Shown piece after piece: positions 8,145 through 17,508 of a stretch of DNA of 64,000 bases; position 1 is the first letter of the stretch, and every line of letters starts with the position of its first letter. The translations under genes and the position numbers were made by a program. The DNA comes from Anaerococcus vaginalis. GTDB taxonomy: Bacteria > Bacillota > Clostridia > Tissierellales > Peptoniphilaceae. The notes under the pieces were generated by a model. It was not told the origin of the DNA. It did not search any database and saw only the letters and a program-made list of their open reading frames with translations. The stretch covers positions 23,476 to 87,475 of the forward strand of contig JAGZMY010000009.1 in NCBI GenBank assembly GCA_018363915.1. The letters run 5' to 3'.

Positions 8145-9668
8145 CTATTTCTTCAATTTTCTATTTTTAAAAGAATTGATAATTTCTTCGAATTCAGGAA
8201 CTTTAATTATTATTATACCTATAAAATAAACTAAACCACCAAGTAAAACTGATAAGCCAACGCTTAAAATTAAAGGCAATACTTTTATAGACACATTATA
8301 AGCCAATCTTGCAATTACACTCATAATAATTGAGATTATTATTAATTTAATTATAGAACCTATATTATATTTACTATCATTATTCCCATATTTTCTTTCA
8401 AAAATATATATGATAATTATACTTCCAATAGCAGTAGAAATTGTGGTTGATAATGCTAATCCATTTAATCCTATTAATTTTGATAGGATCACATTTAGAA
8501 AAATATTAATTAATTGTTGTAATAAAATTATTATTACAGGGGTTTTTGAATCTCCTAAAGAATAAAATCCTTTAGAAACAATTTCTGTAATCGCAGCAAA
8601 AATCACAAAAGGAGCATAGGATACTAAAAGTGATGCAACTATTTTTGTATCCTCACTTGTAAAAGCATTTCTTTCAAAAACCAATTTAATAATTGGATTT
8701 GAAAGGCTTATCATTCCAAATGTAGCTGGCAATATTAAAATCAAAGTAAAAATAGTAGCTGACTTTATTTTATTATTCATTTCTAACATTTGTCCCTTTT
8801 GAGCAAGTCTAGCTATTTCAGGAAAAGACATAGTAGCAATAGTTGTAGTAACTACACCTGTTATAAATCCAAGCATAGTTTTAGCATAAAACAATTTAGA
8901 TATACTTACTTTTCCAAAAATTGCTGAAGCCATAGAATTATCTACTATTAAAGAAACTTGGCTTGCAGCATTTGATATTATTATAGGCAATAATAAAACC
9001 ATAAAATATTTTACATATTTATTTTTGAAATTTAAGCCTAATTTATATTTGAATCCTAATTTTTTTGCAGCAAATGGGAATCTTGCAAATTGTAAAACAT
9101 TTCCCAACAAGGCACCAACAATTAGAATATACGGATTACCAAATATCCCTGTCAATACTGTTGCTGCAATTATAAAAACATTCATAATTATAGCTATTAA
9201 AACTGGATCTACAAAATTATTATTTATGTTCAAATATCCCCTTATAACTCCACCATAGAGATAAGCAAAAGTTGAAAACATCATAATAATAGTGAAATTC
9301 GCAGCTATATCTAGCCATTTACCACTCAAATCTGGAGATAAAATTTTTGATACTGGCTTAGCTAAAACAATTATTATAAGGAAAGAAATTAGTCCATAAA
9401 ACATTAAAACATTTACCAAATCATTAGTAAATTTGTTAGCCTCTTCTTCTCCTCCTTCATTTTTAGCTTTATTAAATGTAGGAATATATACAGAAAGTAT
9501 TCCAGAGGCAACTATACTAAATATTACAGTTGGTATTGTTGTTGCAGTTGTATAAATTGATTTTAAATCTCCAGCGCCAATGAAAGCCGCCATGACAGCT
9601 TCCCTTGCAAAACCAAATATTTTAGATATTAAAGTTAAAATCATTATTAATATGGTTGTTTGACCCAT
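8145..9668 (-). CDS. murJ: MurJ/MviN-family lipid-linked oligosaccharide flippase
   Basis: 507 residues, almost entirely hydrophobic, with about 14 membrane segments. The N-terminus (TILIMILTLISKIFGFAREA) has the Arg-Glu-Ala motif of MurJ/MviN proteins, and FYSLGDSKTPV near 375 is a further family signature. The family flips undecaprenyl-linked precursors outward. Within a polysaccharide operon that shows no Wzx-type flippase in the window, it may move the operon's own repeat unit rather than, or as well as, lipid II. That is inference. GGGGAAATAA precedes the ATG. A perfect 14-bp hairpin separates it from the LCP gene upstream. Confidence 0.87.
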   Translation of the reverse strand: MGQTTILIMILTLISKIFGFAREAVMAAFIGAGDLKSIYTTATTIPTVIFSIVASGILSVYIPTFNKAKNEGGEEEANKFTNDLVNVLMFYGLISFLIIIVLAKPVSKILSPDLSGKWLDIAANFTIIMMFSTFAYLYGGVIRGYLNINNNFVDPVLIAIIMNVFIIAATVLTGIFGNPYILIVGALLGNVLQFARFPFAAKKLGFKYKLGLNFKNKYVKYFMVLLLPIIISNAASQVSLIVDNSMASAIFGKVSISKLFYAKTMLGFITGVVTTTIATMSFPEIARLAQKGQMLEMNNKIKSATIFTLILILPATFGMISLSNPIIKLVFERNAFTSEDTKIVASLLVSYAPFVIFAAITEIVSKGFYSLGDSKTPVIIILLQQLINIFLNVILSKLIGLNGLALSTTISTAIGSIIIIYIFERKYGNNDSKYNIGSIIKLIIISIIMSVIARLAYNVSIKVLPLILSVGLSVLLGGLVYFIGIIIIKVPEFEEIINSFKNRKLKK

Positions 9669-9682
9669 TTATTTCCCCAATC

Positions 9683-9713
9683 TAATAAATAGAGAATAAT
9701 TCTCTATTTATTA
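9683..9713 (-). other. Perfect intercistronic hairpin between LCP and flippase genes
   Basis: A 14-bp perfect inverted repeat (arm TAATAAATAGAGAA, 3-base loop) starts directly after the LCP stop codon and ends about 15 bases before the flippase start. It is AT-rich and has no U-tract on the transcript side, so it is more likely an RNA-processing, stability or partial-termination element than a strong terminator. Confidence 0.6.
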
Positions 9714-11150
9714 CTACTTATTTTTATTATTTTTCAAAATCCCATCATGAACTTGGTCAATGGATTCTTCATCCGCTCTCATCATGTATAAATTACTTCC
9801 AGGCATTAGGTATGATGGTAGGCCTGGTTCGCTTGTTCCTGTTACTGCTTGGCTTTTTATTTTCCAATCCTTAGCATCATCTATTTGACCATTTACTAAT
9901 TCTATCATTTTATCATAAGGCATATTTGTATTTACTGAATCAAGTGCAACTTCTGCAATCGAATTGAAATTTAGTAGTGTTTCTGTTGACAATAATTTTC
10001 TTATAATTCCTGTCATTACTCTCACTTGATTTTTTCCTCTATCAAAATCTCCTTCTGCAAGGTGGTATCTTTCTCTTGAATATGATAAAGCCATATCTCC
10101 ATCCATGTGAATTGTACCTTGTGGGAAATATTTGCCACCATTGGTTTCAAAAGCAACAGGATTTTCAACATCTACTCCACCTAATAAATCTATAAGCTGT
10201 ATAAGAGTTGTGAAATTTACTTTTGCATAATAGTCTATATTTATATCAAGAAAATTTTCCAAAGTTTTTATAGAAGTATCTACTCCAAATAAGCCTGCGT
10301 GAGTTAATTTATCATTTGCATAATCTCCCATTCCAGCTATATTTACATAGGTATCCCTTGGAATTGTTGTTATTAAAATTTTTCCTTTTTTAGGATTTAC
10401 ACTTACTATTAAATTCACGTCAGATCTTGATACAGTTGCAAGATCTCCATAAGTGTCTATTCCTGAAATATATACATTAAAACTTTGATCTTTTTCAACT
10501 TCATTGTTTTGATTTAATTTTTGATCTCCCTTAACAGAATAAGATTTTAAAACTCTAGTTTTTTGGCTAAATCCTTCAATATTATCATCTAACATTTCCC
10601 TGAAGCCTTCATTTAATAAAACAGCTTGAACATTTCCATTAATTAAGCTGTTACCTAAAGTTAAATAATCTCCTAAGTCTTCAACATTTAAATCATCGCC
10701 ATTTTCTTTTTTGAATTTTTCTAAAGCTTGTTTAACATTTTCTTTGTCCACTTGCTTAGCTATGGCAACCTGATTTTCATTCAAATCATCCAATGTTTCA
10801 ATTGGAGATTCTTTCAAAACAACAAAAGACATTTTTGTTTTGATTACTTCTTTTTTTTGATTGATTTTTTGAACAGTTTGTATTGAAGTACTTGCGTAAG
10901 AAATAAATAAGCCTTCCACTGCACTTACAAACAAAAGTACAATTATAAAAAAGGCTTTAATTGGCTTGCCAGCCTTTTTTCTTTTGAAAATCAACAAAGA
11001 AAATCCAAAAATAAGTAAAAATATAAGTCCCAAAACTATAAACCTATATTTCACTGGCAAAATGCTATATTTATTTAAAAAATAAAAAAATATTATGTAT
11101 ACAATAGTTGATAAAAAAATCGAAATTTTAGATATTAAGTTTTTAAACAT
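9714..11150 (-). CDS. LytR-CpsA-Psr (LCP) family wall-polymer ligase, CpsA-like
   Basis: 478 residues. Three hydrophobic segments lie in the first 90 residues. An extracytoplasmic accessory domain (about 100-210, KMSFVVLKESPIETLDDL onward) follows, as in streptococcal CpsA. The LCP domain (about 225-400) includes SRSDVNLIVSVNPKKGKI, TTIPRDTYVNIAG with the conserved Arg-Asp, and YSRERYHLAEGDFDRGKNQ with the Arg residues that bind the pyrophosphate lipid. LCP proteins transfer finished polysaccharide or teichoic acid from undecaprenyl pyrophosphate to peptidoglycan. It is the first gene of the operon, as in many capsule loci, downstream of a good promoter. Confidence 0.92.
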   Translation of the reverse strand: MFKNLISKISIFLSTIVYIIFFYFLNKYSILPVKYRFIVLGLIFLLIFGFSLLIFKRKKAGKPIKAFFIIVLLFVSAVEGLFISYASTSIQTVQKINQKKEVIKTKMSFVVLKESPIETLDDLNENQVAIAKQVDKENVKQALEKFKKENGDDLNVEDLGDYLTLGNSLINGNVQAVLLNEGFREMLDDNIEGFSQKTRVLKSYSVKGDQKLNQNNEVEKDQSFNVYISGIDTYGDLATVSRSDVNLIVSVNPKKGKILITTIPRDTYVNIAGMGDYANDKLTHAGLFGVDTSIKTLENFLDINIDYYAKVNFTTLIQLIDLLGGVDVENPVAFETNGGKYFPQGTIHMDGDMALSYSRERYHLAEGDFDRGKNQVRVMTGIIRKLLSTETLLNFNSIAEVALDSVNTNMPYDKMIELVNGQIDDAKDWKIKSQAVTGTSEPGLPSYLMPGSNLYMMRADEESIDQVHDGILKNNKNK

Positions 11151-11200
11151 ATCTTCGGAAAATTCTCCTTACATTTAAAATTTGTAATTATTCTCAAACA

Positions 11201-11229
11201 ATGATATAACAACTTGTAGCATTTGTCAA
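11201..11229 (-). promoter_or_regulatory. Sigma-A promoter of the polysaccharide operon
   Basis: On the minus strand there is a consensus -35 TTGACA (11224-11229), a 17-base spacer and a -10 TATCAT (11201-11206), about 45 bases upstream of the LCP start. Confidence 0.8.
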
Positions 11230-11380
11230 TAATAAAGCACTTCAAACATTTAAATTTTGCGATTTTCACAACTTTTAAAATTGATTTTTAAAATTTCTTT
11301 TATAATTTTTAAATAAACAAATAAAACTTCTTACTATAATATAAAAAACAAGTTATTATCGTTTTTTGCTTTGTTGAAAG

Positions 11381-11386
11381 TATAAT
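11381..11386 (+). promoter_or_regulatory. -10 box of pepC
   Basis: TATAAT lies 24 bases before the pepC ATG. No good -35 box is seen at the right distance. The AT-rich gap between this site and the LCP promoter separates two divergent transcription units. Confidence 0.5.
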
Positions 11387-11409
11387 ATTTCCAAAGAAAG
11401 AGGTGACCT

Positions 11410-12729
11410 ATGATATTAGATGAAAGAATATTTAAAGAATTAGAAAAAAATTATGAAAATGATCCTAAAAATAAAGTTATTGAAAATGCCATTTCAAATA
11501 TGGGGATAATGGAGGCTTCTTTAAATAAAAATATTATCAACAAACATGATTTTATTTTTTCTAATGAAGTTGAAACTAAAGATGTTACTAATCAAAGAAA
11601 AACTGGTAGATGTTGGATGTTTGCAGGGCTTAATATGATTAGAATGCACATTGCCAAAAAACTTAATATGGAAAAATTTGAGCTTTCTGAGTCTTTTCTT
11701 TATTTTTATGACAATATGGAAAAGGCAAATTTGTTTTTGCAAAGAGTAATTGATACAAAAGATTTGGATATTAAAGATAGAAAAGTTGAAGATATTTTTT
11801 ATTCAACTCCAGAAGACGGGGGATATTTTGAATTTTTCTATTATTTGATAAAAAAATATGGAATTGTGCCAAAAACAAATATGGGCGAACTTTTCCATAC
11901 AGAGGAATCTTCTTTTATGTTTTATACTTTGGAAAATGCCCTCAAAAAAATCGCTATGGATATTAGAGCGACTGATGACGAAAAAGAAATTGAAATTTTA
12001 AGAAAAAAAGGTCTATCCTATGCCTATAATATTTTTGTAAAATCCATTGGAAAACCTGTTGAAAATTTTGATTTTAAATACTATGACAAGGACAACAATT
12101 ACAAAATCGAAAAAGATATGACGCCAAAGAAATTTTTTGACAAATACGTTGGGGATTTTTTTGATGGAAAAATAAAATTATTAAACGATCCTAGACATCC
12201 TTACAATAGGATTTTGGTTGATAAAAACGCAAAAAATGCAGTAGATTTGCCAGATCTTGTTGGAATTAATGTTGACATGGATACAATGAGTAAATCCGCT
12301 CAAAAATCTATAAAAAATAACGAAACCATGTGGTTTGCCTGCGATGTTGACATAGATAAAGATAGAGAAAGCGGAGTTATGGATGAAAATTTATTTAATT
12401 TCGACCAAACTTTTACCAATTTTGAAAAAATGACAAAAGCTCAAAGAATTGATTCAAGATATTCTTCAGCCTGCCACGCCATGAATCTTACAGGCTTTGA
12501 CAAAAAAGATAAAGACGTAAAATTTTGGAAAATTGAAAATTCTTGGGGAGAAGATAATGGACACGACGGATATTTTTCTATGACTGACAAATGGTTTAGG
12601 GAAAATACTTTCGAGTTAATAGTCGACAAAAAATATTTAACCAAAAAAGTTTTGTCTGCCTTTGATAAAGAAAAAATCTACTACGATGAATTTGATCCTA
12701 TGTATAAAATGCTTAAAAATGTTAAGTAG
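11410..12729 (+). CDS. pepC: Aminopeptidase C (bleomycin hydrolase family, C1B)
   Basis: 439 residues, the usual length of bacterial PepC. The papain-type triad is visible: Cys68 in TGRCWMFAG, His356 in SSACHAMNLTGF and Asn377 in KIENSWGEDNGHDGYF. The protein has no signal peptide and should be cytosolic, a hexameric aminopeptidase trimming peptides. AAAGAGGTGACC precedes the ATG. It stands alone, divergent from the polysaccharide operon and convergent with the tetrapyrrole operon. It shares a bidirectional terminator with hemL. Confidence 0.95.
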   Translation: MILDERIFKELEKNYENDPKNKVIENAISNMGIMEASLNKNIINKHDFIFSNEVETKDVTNQRKTGRCWMFAGLNMIRMHIAKKLNMEKFELSESFLYFYDNMEKANLFLQRVIDTKDLDIKDRKVEDIFYSTPEDGGYFEFFYYLIKKYGIVPKTNMGELFHTEESSFMFYTLENALKKIAMDIRATDDEKEIEILRKKGLSYAYNIFVKSIGKPVENFDFKYYDKDNNYKIEKDMTPKKFFDKYVGDFFDGKIKLLNDPRHPYNRILVDKNAKNAVDLPDLVGINVDMDTMSKSAQKSIKNNETMWFACDVDIDKDRESGVMDENLFNFDQTFTNFEKMTKAQRIDSRYSSACHAMNLTGFDKKDKDVKFWKIENSWGEDNGHDGYFSMTDKWFRENTFELIVDKKYLTKKVLSAFDKEKIYYDEFDPMYKMLKNVK

Positions 12730-12774
12730 GGTTTAGCTAAAAATCGAGTTTTATTTTAGATTAATTTTATTTAT

Positions 12775-12802
12775 GAGATCTCTCCACTTAGGTCGAGATG
12801 GT
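12775..12802 (+). repeat. Degenerate copy of the CTCGAGATGGGT palindromic repeat
   Basis: GAGATCTCTCCAC followed after a short spacer by GTCGAGATGG matches the repeat family found mainly at 32.5-40.7 kb, with a few changes. It lies just after pepC. Confidence 0.65.
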
Positions 12803-12901
12803 ACTTGATTGTATTAACTTTATTGCTAAAGGCTTTTTTATTTTTATATATTCAACTAATTTTTAAAATTCTTTTATTAAAATATAAGAATAATTATATA
12901 T

Positions 12902-12936
12902 AAACCCATCTTAATTATTTTTTTCAAGATGGGTTT
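12902..12936. terminator. Bidirectional terminator between pepC and hemL
   Basis: The 11-bp arms AAACCCATCTT and AAGATGGGTTT enclose a T-rich loop. The T-run follows on the plus strand and an A/T-run on the minus strand. The arm core AGATGGGT equals the end of the dispersed repeat. Confidence 0.7.
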
Positions 12937-12942
12937 TGTTTA

Positions 12943-14223
12943 TTATTTTGTTTTTTTAATATATTCTAGGGCTTTTTTATTTTGTTCTATTGTGTAATTT
13001 ATTATATCCTCATCCAAAGCTTCTGACATGAACATGGCTTCAAATTGGGCTGGGGGTAGGAGGATTTTTTTATCTTTCATATAGTTGAAATATTTTGAAT
13101 AGGTTTCAAGGTCTGCTTTTTGAACGTCGTCGTAGGATTTTATTTGGTCAAACTCTCCAAAAAATATTGACATCATTGATTTATATCTTGTTACAAATCC
13201 GTCTACTCCCGTTTGTTTTAAATTATCTTTGAATCCTTCTTCTAGCATTTTCGCGTATTTTTCTAGTCTTTTATAAATATCTGGATTTTCTTTTAATATT
13301 GTTAGAACGTCAAGTCCCATTTTCATTATAAATGGGGATCCTGATAAGGTTCCTGCTTGGTAGACTGGACCTATTGGCGATAAAACTTCCATTATTTCTC
13401 GTCTTCCTCCAAAGCCTCCTACTGGCATTCCCCCTCCTACAATTTTTCCAAAGCAAAACATATCTGGTTTTATTCCAAATTCTGTAGATATTGATCCAAA
13501 TTTTAATCTAAAGGCTGTGATTACTTCATCAAATATTAAAATTATTTTATTTTCTTCTGTAATTTTTCTAAGCTCTTTTACAAATTCTAAATCTATTGGG
13601 ACTACTCCCATATTTCCTGCTATTGGTTCTAAGATTACTGCTGCAATTTGATCTTTGTTTTCTTCAATTGTTTTTTTGACAGATTCTATATCGTTATATT
13701 TGCAAACTAGAGTATCTTTTATTACTTCTTTTGGAACTCCTGCTGATGTGGCTACGTTAAAGGTCAAGGCTCCCGATCCGGATTTTACCAAAAGTCCATC
13801 AGAGTGGCCATGATAGCATCCTTCAAATTTTATTATTTTATCTTTTTTAGTAAATCCTCTTGCACATCTTATTGCTGACATAGTTGCTTCCGTTCCAGAA
13901 TTTACCATTCTTATCATGTCTGTATCGAAAGCTTCTGCCAAAAATTTTGCCATTTCTATTTCTACTTTTGTAGGAAGTCCAAAAGTAAGTCCTTCTTCTA
14001 AATATTTTTTTGCTTTTTCTATCAATTCTTTTTTTCCATGGCCCAAAATCATTGGCCCCCATGATGAAATAAAATCTATATAGGCTTCATTATTTTCGTC
14101 AACTATTGTTGATCCTTTTCCATATTTTGCAAAAAGTGGATTGCCGCCGACAGCTCCAAAGGCCCTTACTGGAGAATTTACTCCCCCTGGTATATATTTT
14201 TTCGCTTGGTCAAAAAGATCCAT
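12943..14223 (-). CDS. hemL: Glutamate-1-semialdehyde 2,1-aminomutase
   Basis: 426 residues. Motifs include IPGGVNSPVRAF near the N-terminus, MVNSGTEATMSAIRCARG (phosphate-binding), FDEVITAFR with the cofactor Asp, and FCFGKIVGGGMPVGGFGG in which Lys260 is the PLP-binding residue. The enzyme converts glutamate-1-semialdehyde, made by HemA, to 5-aminolevulinate. It is the last gene of the operon. Its ATG overlaps the hemB stop by one base (TAATG), implying coupled translation. Confidence 0.97.
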   Translation of the reverse strand: MDLFDQAKKYIPGGVNSPVRAFGAVGGNPLFAKYGKGSTIVDENNEAYIDFISSWGPMILGHGKKELIEKAKKYLEEGLTFGLPTKVEIEMAKFLAEAFDTDMIRMVNSGTEATMSAIRCARGFTKKDKIIKFEGCYHGHSDGLLVKSGSGALTFNVATSAGVPKEVIKDTLVCKYNDIESVKKTIEENKDQIAAVILEPIAGNMGVVPIDLEFVKELRKITEENKIILIFDEVITAFRLKFGSISTEFGIKPDMFCFGKIVGGGMPVGGFGGRREIMEVLSPIGPVYQAGTLSGSPFIMKMGLDVLTILKENPDIYKRLEKYAKMLEEGFKDNLKQTGVDGFVTRYKSMMSIFFGEFDQIKSYDDVQKADLETYSKYFNYMKDKKILLPPAQFEAMFMSEALDEDIINYTIEQNKKALEYIKKTK

Positions 14224-15188
14224 TATTTTTCCCCCTTCAATTTTTTTGCCATTTCTTTTGCATGGTAGGTGATTATCATTTTTGCCCCAGCTCTTTTTAT
14301 TGAAATTAAAATTTCATAAATTATTTCTTCCTTTACTAGGCCCATTTTTATGGCATTCTTTACCATAGAATATTCTCCACTAACATTATAGGCAACAATA
14401 TTTGTATTAAAGTTATCTTTTGTTCTTTGAATTATATCCAAAAATGATAGGACTGGTTTTACAATTATAAAATCTGCATCTTCTTCAAGGTCAAGGGTTA
14501 TTTCTCTCATTGCCTCGTTTGAATTGTGATAATCCATTTGGTATGACTTTCTATCGCCAAATGATGGGGCAGAATCTGCTGCATCCCTAAATGGTCCGTA
14601 AAAATTTGATGCATATTTTGCGGAATAGGCCATTATTGGAATATTTTTAAAATTATTTTCATCGAGAATTTTTCTAATTGCCTTTATCCTAAAATCCATC
14701 ATATCTGATGGAGCGATTATATCTGCGCCTGCCTTTGCGTGAGATAGGGCAATTTTTGCAATATATGAAACAGTTTCGTCATTTAAAACATGTCCTTCTT
14801 GATCTAAGATTCCACAATGACCATGGTCCGTGTATTCACACATACAAACATCTGTTATAACAAGCAAATCTTTATTTATTTCTTTTATTTTTCTTACAGC
14901 TTTTTGAATAATTCCATCTTCTGCATAAGATTCTGATCCTTTATCGTCTTTTTTATTTGGAATTCCAAATAAAATCACTGCCCTTATTCCAAGGTCTACA
15001 ATTTCTTTTATTTCATCTTCCAATTTATCAACTGAAAAATGATAGCAATCTGGCATTGAAGGAATTTCTTTTTTTATATTTTCACCTTCAACCACAAAAA
15101 GTGGATAAATAAAATCAGAAATTTCAAGAACTGTTTCCCTTGTCATTTCTCTTAAAATTTTATTTCCTCTAATTCTTCTCATCCTCAT
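14223..15188 (-). CDS. hemB: Porphobilinogen synthase (delta-aminolevulinate dehydratase)
   Basis: 321 residues from the chosen ATG. I chose 15188 because GGAG stands 6 bases before that ATG. The in-frame TTG at 15200 has no such site. The zinc-binding cysteines are present (TDVCMCEYTDHGHCG), so this is the Zn-dependent type. The two Schiff-base lysines are in MAYSAKYASNFYGPFRDA and FIIVKPVLSFLD. It condenses two 5-aminolevulinates to porphobilinogen. Its start lies inside the 3' end of the HemC-CobA-HemD gene. Confidence 0.96.
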   Translation of the reverse strand: MRMRRIRGNKILREMTRETVLEISDFIYPLFVVEGENIKKEIPSMPDCYHFSVDKLEDEIKEIVDLGIRAVILFGIPNKKDDKGSESYAEDGIIQKAVRKIKEINKDLLVITDVCMCEYTDHGHCGILDQEGHVLNDETVSYIAKIALSHAKAGADIIAPSDMMDFRIKAIRKILDENNFKNIPIMAYSAKYASNFYGPFRDAADSAPSFGDRKSYQMDYHNSNEAMREITLDLEEDADFIIVKPVLSFLDIIQRTKDNFNTNIVAYNVSGEYSMVKNAIKMGLVKEEIIYEILISIKRAGAKMIITYHAKEMAKKLKGEK

Positions 15189-17508
15189 GATTTTCTCCAA
15201 TCTTTTCCATCAAAAAATCCATGCTTTGCTTCTCGGATTCTTTATAAACTTCTAGTCCATGATTTTCTATTGCTTTTGTAGTTATTTGTCCAATTGAATA
15301 TATTTTTTTATTATTAAGAGCTTCTTTTCCATAAATTTCTACAAAATTATTAACGCAAGATGATGATGTGAAAATAATTTCGTCAAAATCAAAATCTCGG
15401 TCTAATTTTTCTTCTTTTATATTGTCATAAATTTCAACTTCATCCAAAATCCCAATATTATCAAGGCCATCTATAATTTTTTTCCTAGACAAATTTGAGT
15501 GAGGAAAAAATATTTTGTCATCTTTTTTGACATATTTTCCCATCTCATCCAGTAGATTTTCGCCAACAAAATTTCTTGGAACTATATCGACTTTTAAATT
15601 GTATTTTTCTATTTCTTTTTTTGTTTTTTCGCCTATTGCTGCAATTTTTACTTTTCCAATATCTCTAATATCGTGATTTTCTATTAAATTATCAAAAAAT
15701 ATTTTTACAGCATTTTTGGATGTAAATACCAAATAATCATAGGAAAAATCTTTGAATTTTTCCTCCAAAATATCTAAATTTTTCTCTACTATTTTAATTG
15801 TAGGAATAATTTTCACATCAAAGCCCATGATTTCAAGTTTTTTCTTATCCTTTATGCCTGATTCATAATCACGAGTTAGGGCAATTTTTCTACCAAAATT
15901 TTTATTTTCAAAATAATTTAAGTATTCCCTAAGTCCGATTGTATCAGAAATCACGATTATTGCAGGCCTTTTTATTTTTTCTAGGTCTATTTCTTCCAAA
16001 ACTTTTTCTATAGTCGAAGTATAAACTTTTTGTTTTGGACTTGAACCATTTGAAATTATGGCAATTTTTTTATCTTTTTTCATCCCTCCGTCTATTAAAT
16101 CTTTTATAATATTTGGAAGATTTTTAAGGCCCATATAAAAAACTAGACTTCCTGGAAGTTTGGCATATTTTTTGAAATCTTCATTTTTATTTTTCGACCT
16201 ATGACCTGTAATAAAGGAAATGGATGTAGCTACATCCCTGTGAGTCGGTGGAATTCCAGTTGTATTTAAGCAAACTATTCCCGATGTAAGTCCCGGAAGA
16301 GTTTCAAATTCCAAACCATTTTCCTTTATAAAAAGTGCCTCTTCTGATCCTCTTCCAAAAACATAGGGATCGCCGCCTTTTAATCTCACAACTTTTTTTC
16401 CAGACTTTGCTAAGTCTACCATCAACTTATTTATCTCATCCTGACTTAAAACATGGTCGCCCATGGATTTTCCCACATAATATAGGTCTTTATTTCTATA
16501 AGGCTCTAAAATTTCTTGATTTAATAATCTATCATAAATTATGGCATCAGCTTGGTCCAAAGCTTTTTTTACGGCAATAGTTATATTATCAGCCGCCCCT
16601 ATTCCTGCCCCTGCCAAAATAATTTTTTTATAGGATTTTCTTTTTAATTTTTTTGCAAGATTTTTTCCAAGTTTTATCCTACCAGAAATTTTTCCACTCA
16701 CTCTTTCATAAGTCATTTTTTCATTTTTACTAAAGGCAAAGGCACCTGTAAGGGTGATTTTTTCATTATCAATTTCTGTAAAAATCCCCATAGGAGTTGA
16801 ACAATCAGCACCAAGTTCTTTTTGAAAGGCCCTTTCAGCCTCCATCCTTATCTGGCTGTTTCTGTGAGAATGTTTCTTGAAAATTTCAAATAAATTCTCA
16901 TCTTCTTTTCTTATTTCTATGCCCAAAATCCCCTGACATGGAGAAGGAACAAAAATATGAGGGTCTAGGTCAAAATTGATTTTTTTGTCAAGGCCCGCCC
17001 TTACAAGTCCAGCTTTCGCAAGAATCACCCCATCAAGATTTTCTTTTTCAATTTTTCCAATCCTTGTTTCAACATTTCCCCTTATTGGTCTAAATTTTAT
17101 ATTTGAAAAATAATTTATCCCCTGGCATATTCTCCTATTTGATCCAGTTCCAACGAGAGCATTATTCAAATCATCCATTTTTTTAAAAATTTCTTTTCCA
17201 ACAAAAACATCTCTTGGGTCTTCAGCCTTTAAAGCCGGCGCAAAAATTAGTTCTTCATCAATATTTGATGGCATATCTTTTAGGGAATGAACAGCTATAT
17301 CAATTTTTTTCTCCAAAAGCGCCTCTTCAATCTCTTTTACAAAAACTCCCTTTGAATTTATTTGATCAATTTTCCTATCCCTGATCCTGTCACCTTTTGT
17401 GGAAATTTTTATAATTTTTACATCAAGACCTTCTTCTTGCAAAATTTCTTTTACCAATTCAGCTTGAATTAAGGCAAGTAAACTTCCCCTGCTTCCAATT
17501 TTTATCAT
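15169..17508 (-). CDS. hemC: Trifunctional fusion: HemC - CobA (SUMT) - HemD
   Basis: 779 residues in three enzyme parts. Residues 1 to about 288 are porphobilinogen deaminase (MIKIGSRGSLLALIQAE, AVHSLKDMPS, GTGSNRR; the dipyrromethane cofactor Cys236 is in GADCSTPMG). Residues about 293-535 are uroporphyrinogen-III C-methyltransferase (KKIILAGAGIGAADN, VVRLKGGDPYVFGRG, GIPPTHRDVATS). Residues about 539-779 are uroporphyrinogen-III synthase (GRKIALTRDYES, YLVFTSKNAVKIFFDNL, IIFTSSSCVNNF). One chain could therefore take porphobilinogen to precorrin-2. No stop or frameshift divides the parts. The ATG at 17508 overlaps the stop of the upstream gene (TGATG). An in-frame TTG at 17511 is the alternative. 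Confidence 0.95.
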   Translation of the reverse strand: MIKIGSRGSLLALIQAELVKEILQEEGLDVKIIKISTKGDRIRDRKIDQINSKGVFVKEIEEALLEKKIDIAVHSLKDMPSNIDEELIFAPALKAEDPRDVFVGKEIFKKMDDLNNALVGTGSNRRICQGINYFSNIKFRPIRGNVETRIGKIEKENLDGVILAKAGLVRAGLDKKINFDLDPHIFVPSPCQGILGIEIRKEDENLFEIFKKHSHRNSQIRMEAERAFQKELGADCSTPMGIFTEIDNEKITLTGAFAFSKNEKMTYERVSGKISGRIKLGKNLAKKLKRKSYKKIILAGAGIGAADNITIAVKKALDQADAIIYDRLLNQEILEPYRNKDLYYVGKSMGDHVLSQDEINKLMVDLAKSGKKVVRLKGGDPYVFGRGSEEALFIKENGLEFETLPGLTSGIVCLNTTGIPPTHRDVATSISFITGHRSKNKNEDFKKYAKLPGSLVFYMGLKNLPNIIKDLIDGGMKKDKKIAIISNGSSPKQKVYTSTIEKVLEEIDLEKIKRPAIIVISDTIGLREYLNYFENKNFGRKIALTRDYESGIKDKKKLEIMGFDVKIIPTIKIVEKNLDILEEKFKDFSYDYLVFTSKNAVKIFFDNLIENHDIRDIGKVKIAAIGEKTKKEIEKYNLKVDIVPRNFVGENLLDEMGKYVKKDDKIFFPHSNLSRKKIIDGLDNIGILDEVEIYDNIKEEKLDRDFDFDEIIFTSSSCVNNFVEIYGKEALNNKKIYSIGQITTKAIENHGLEVYKESEKQSMDFLMEKIGENHEDEKN

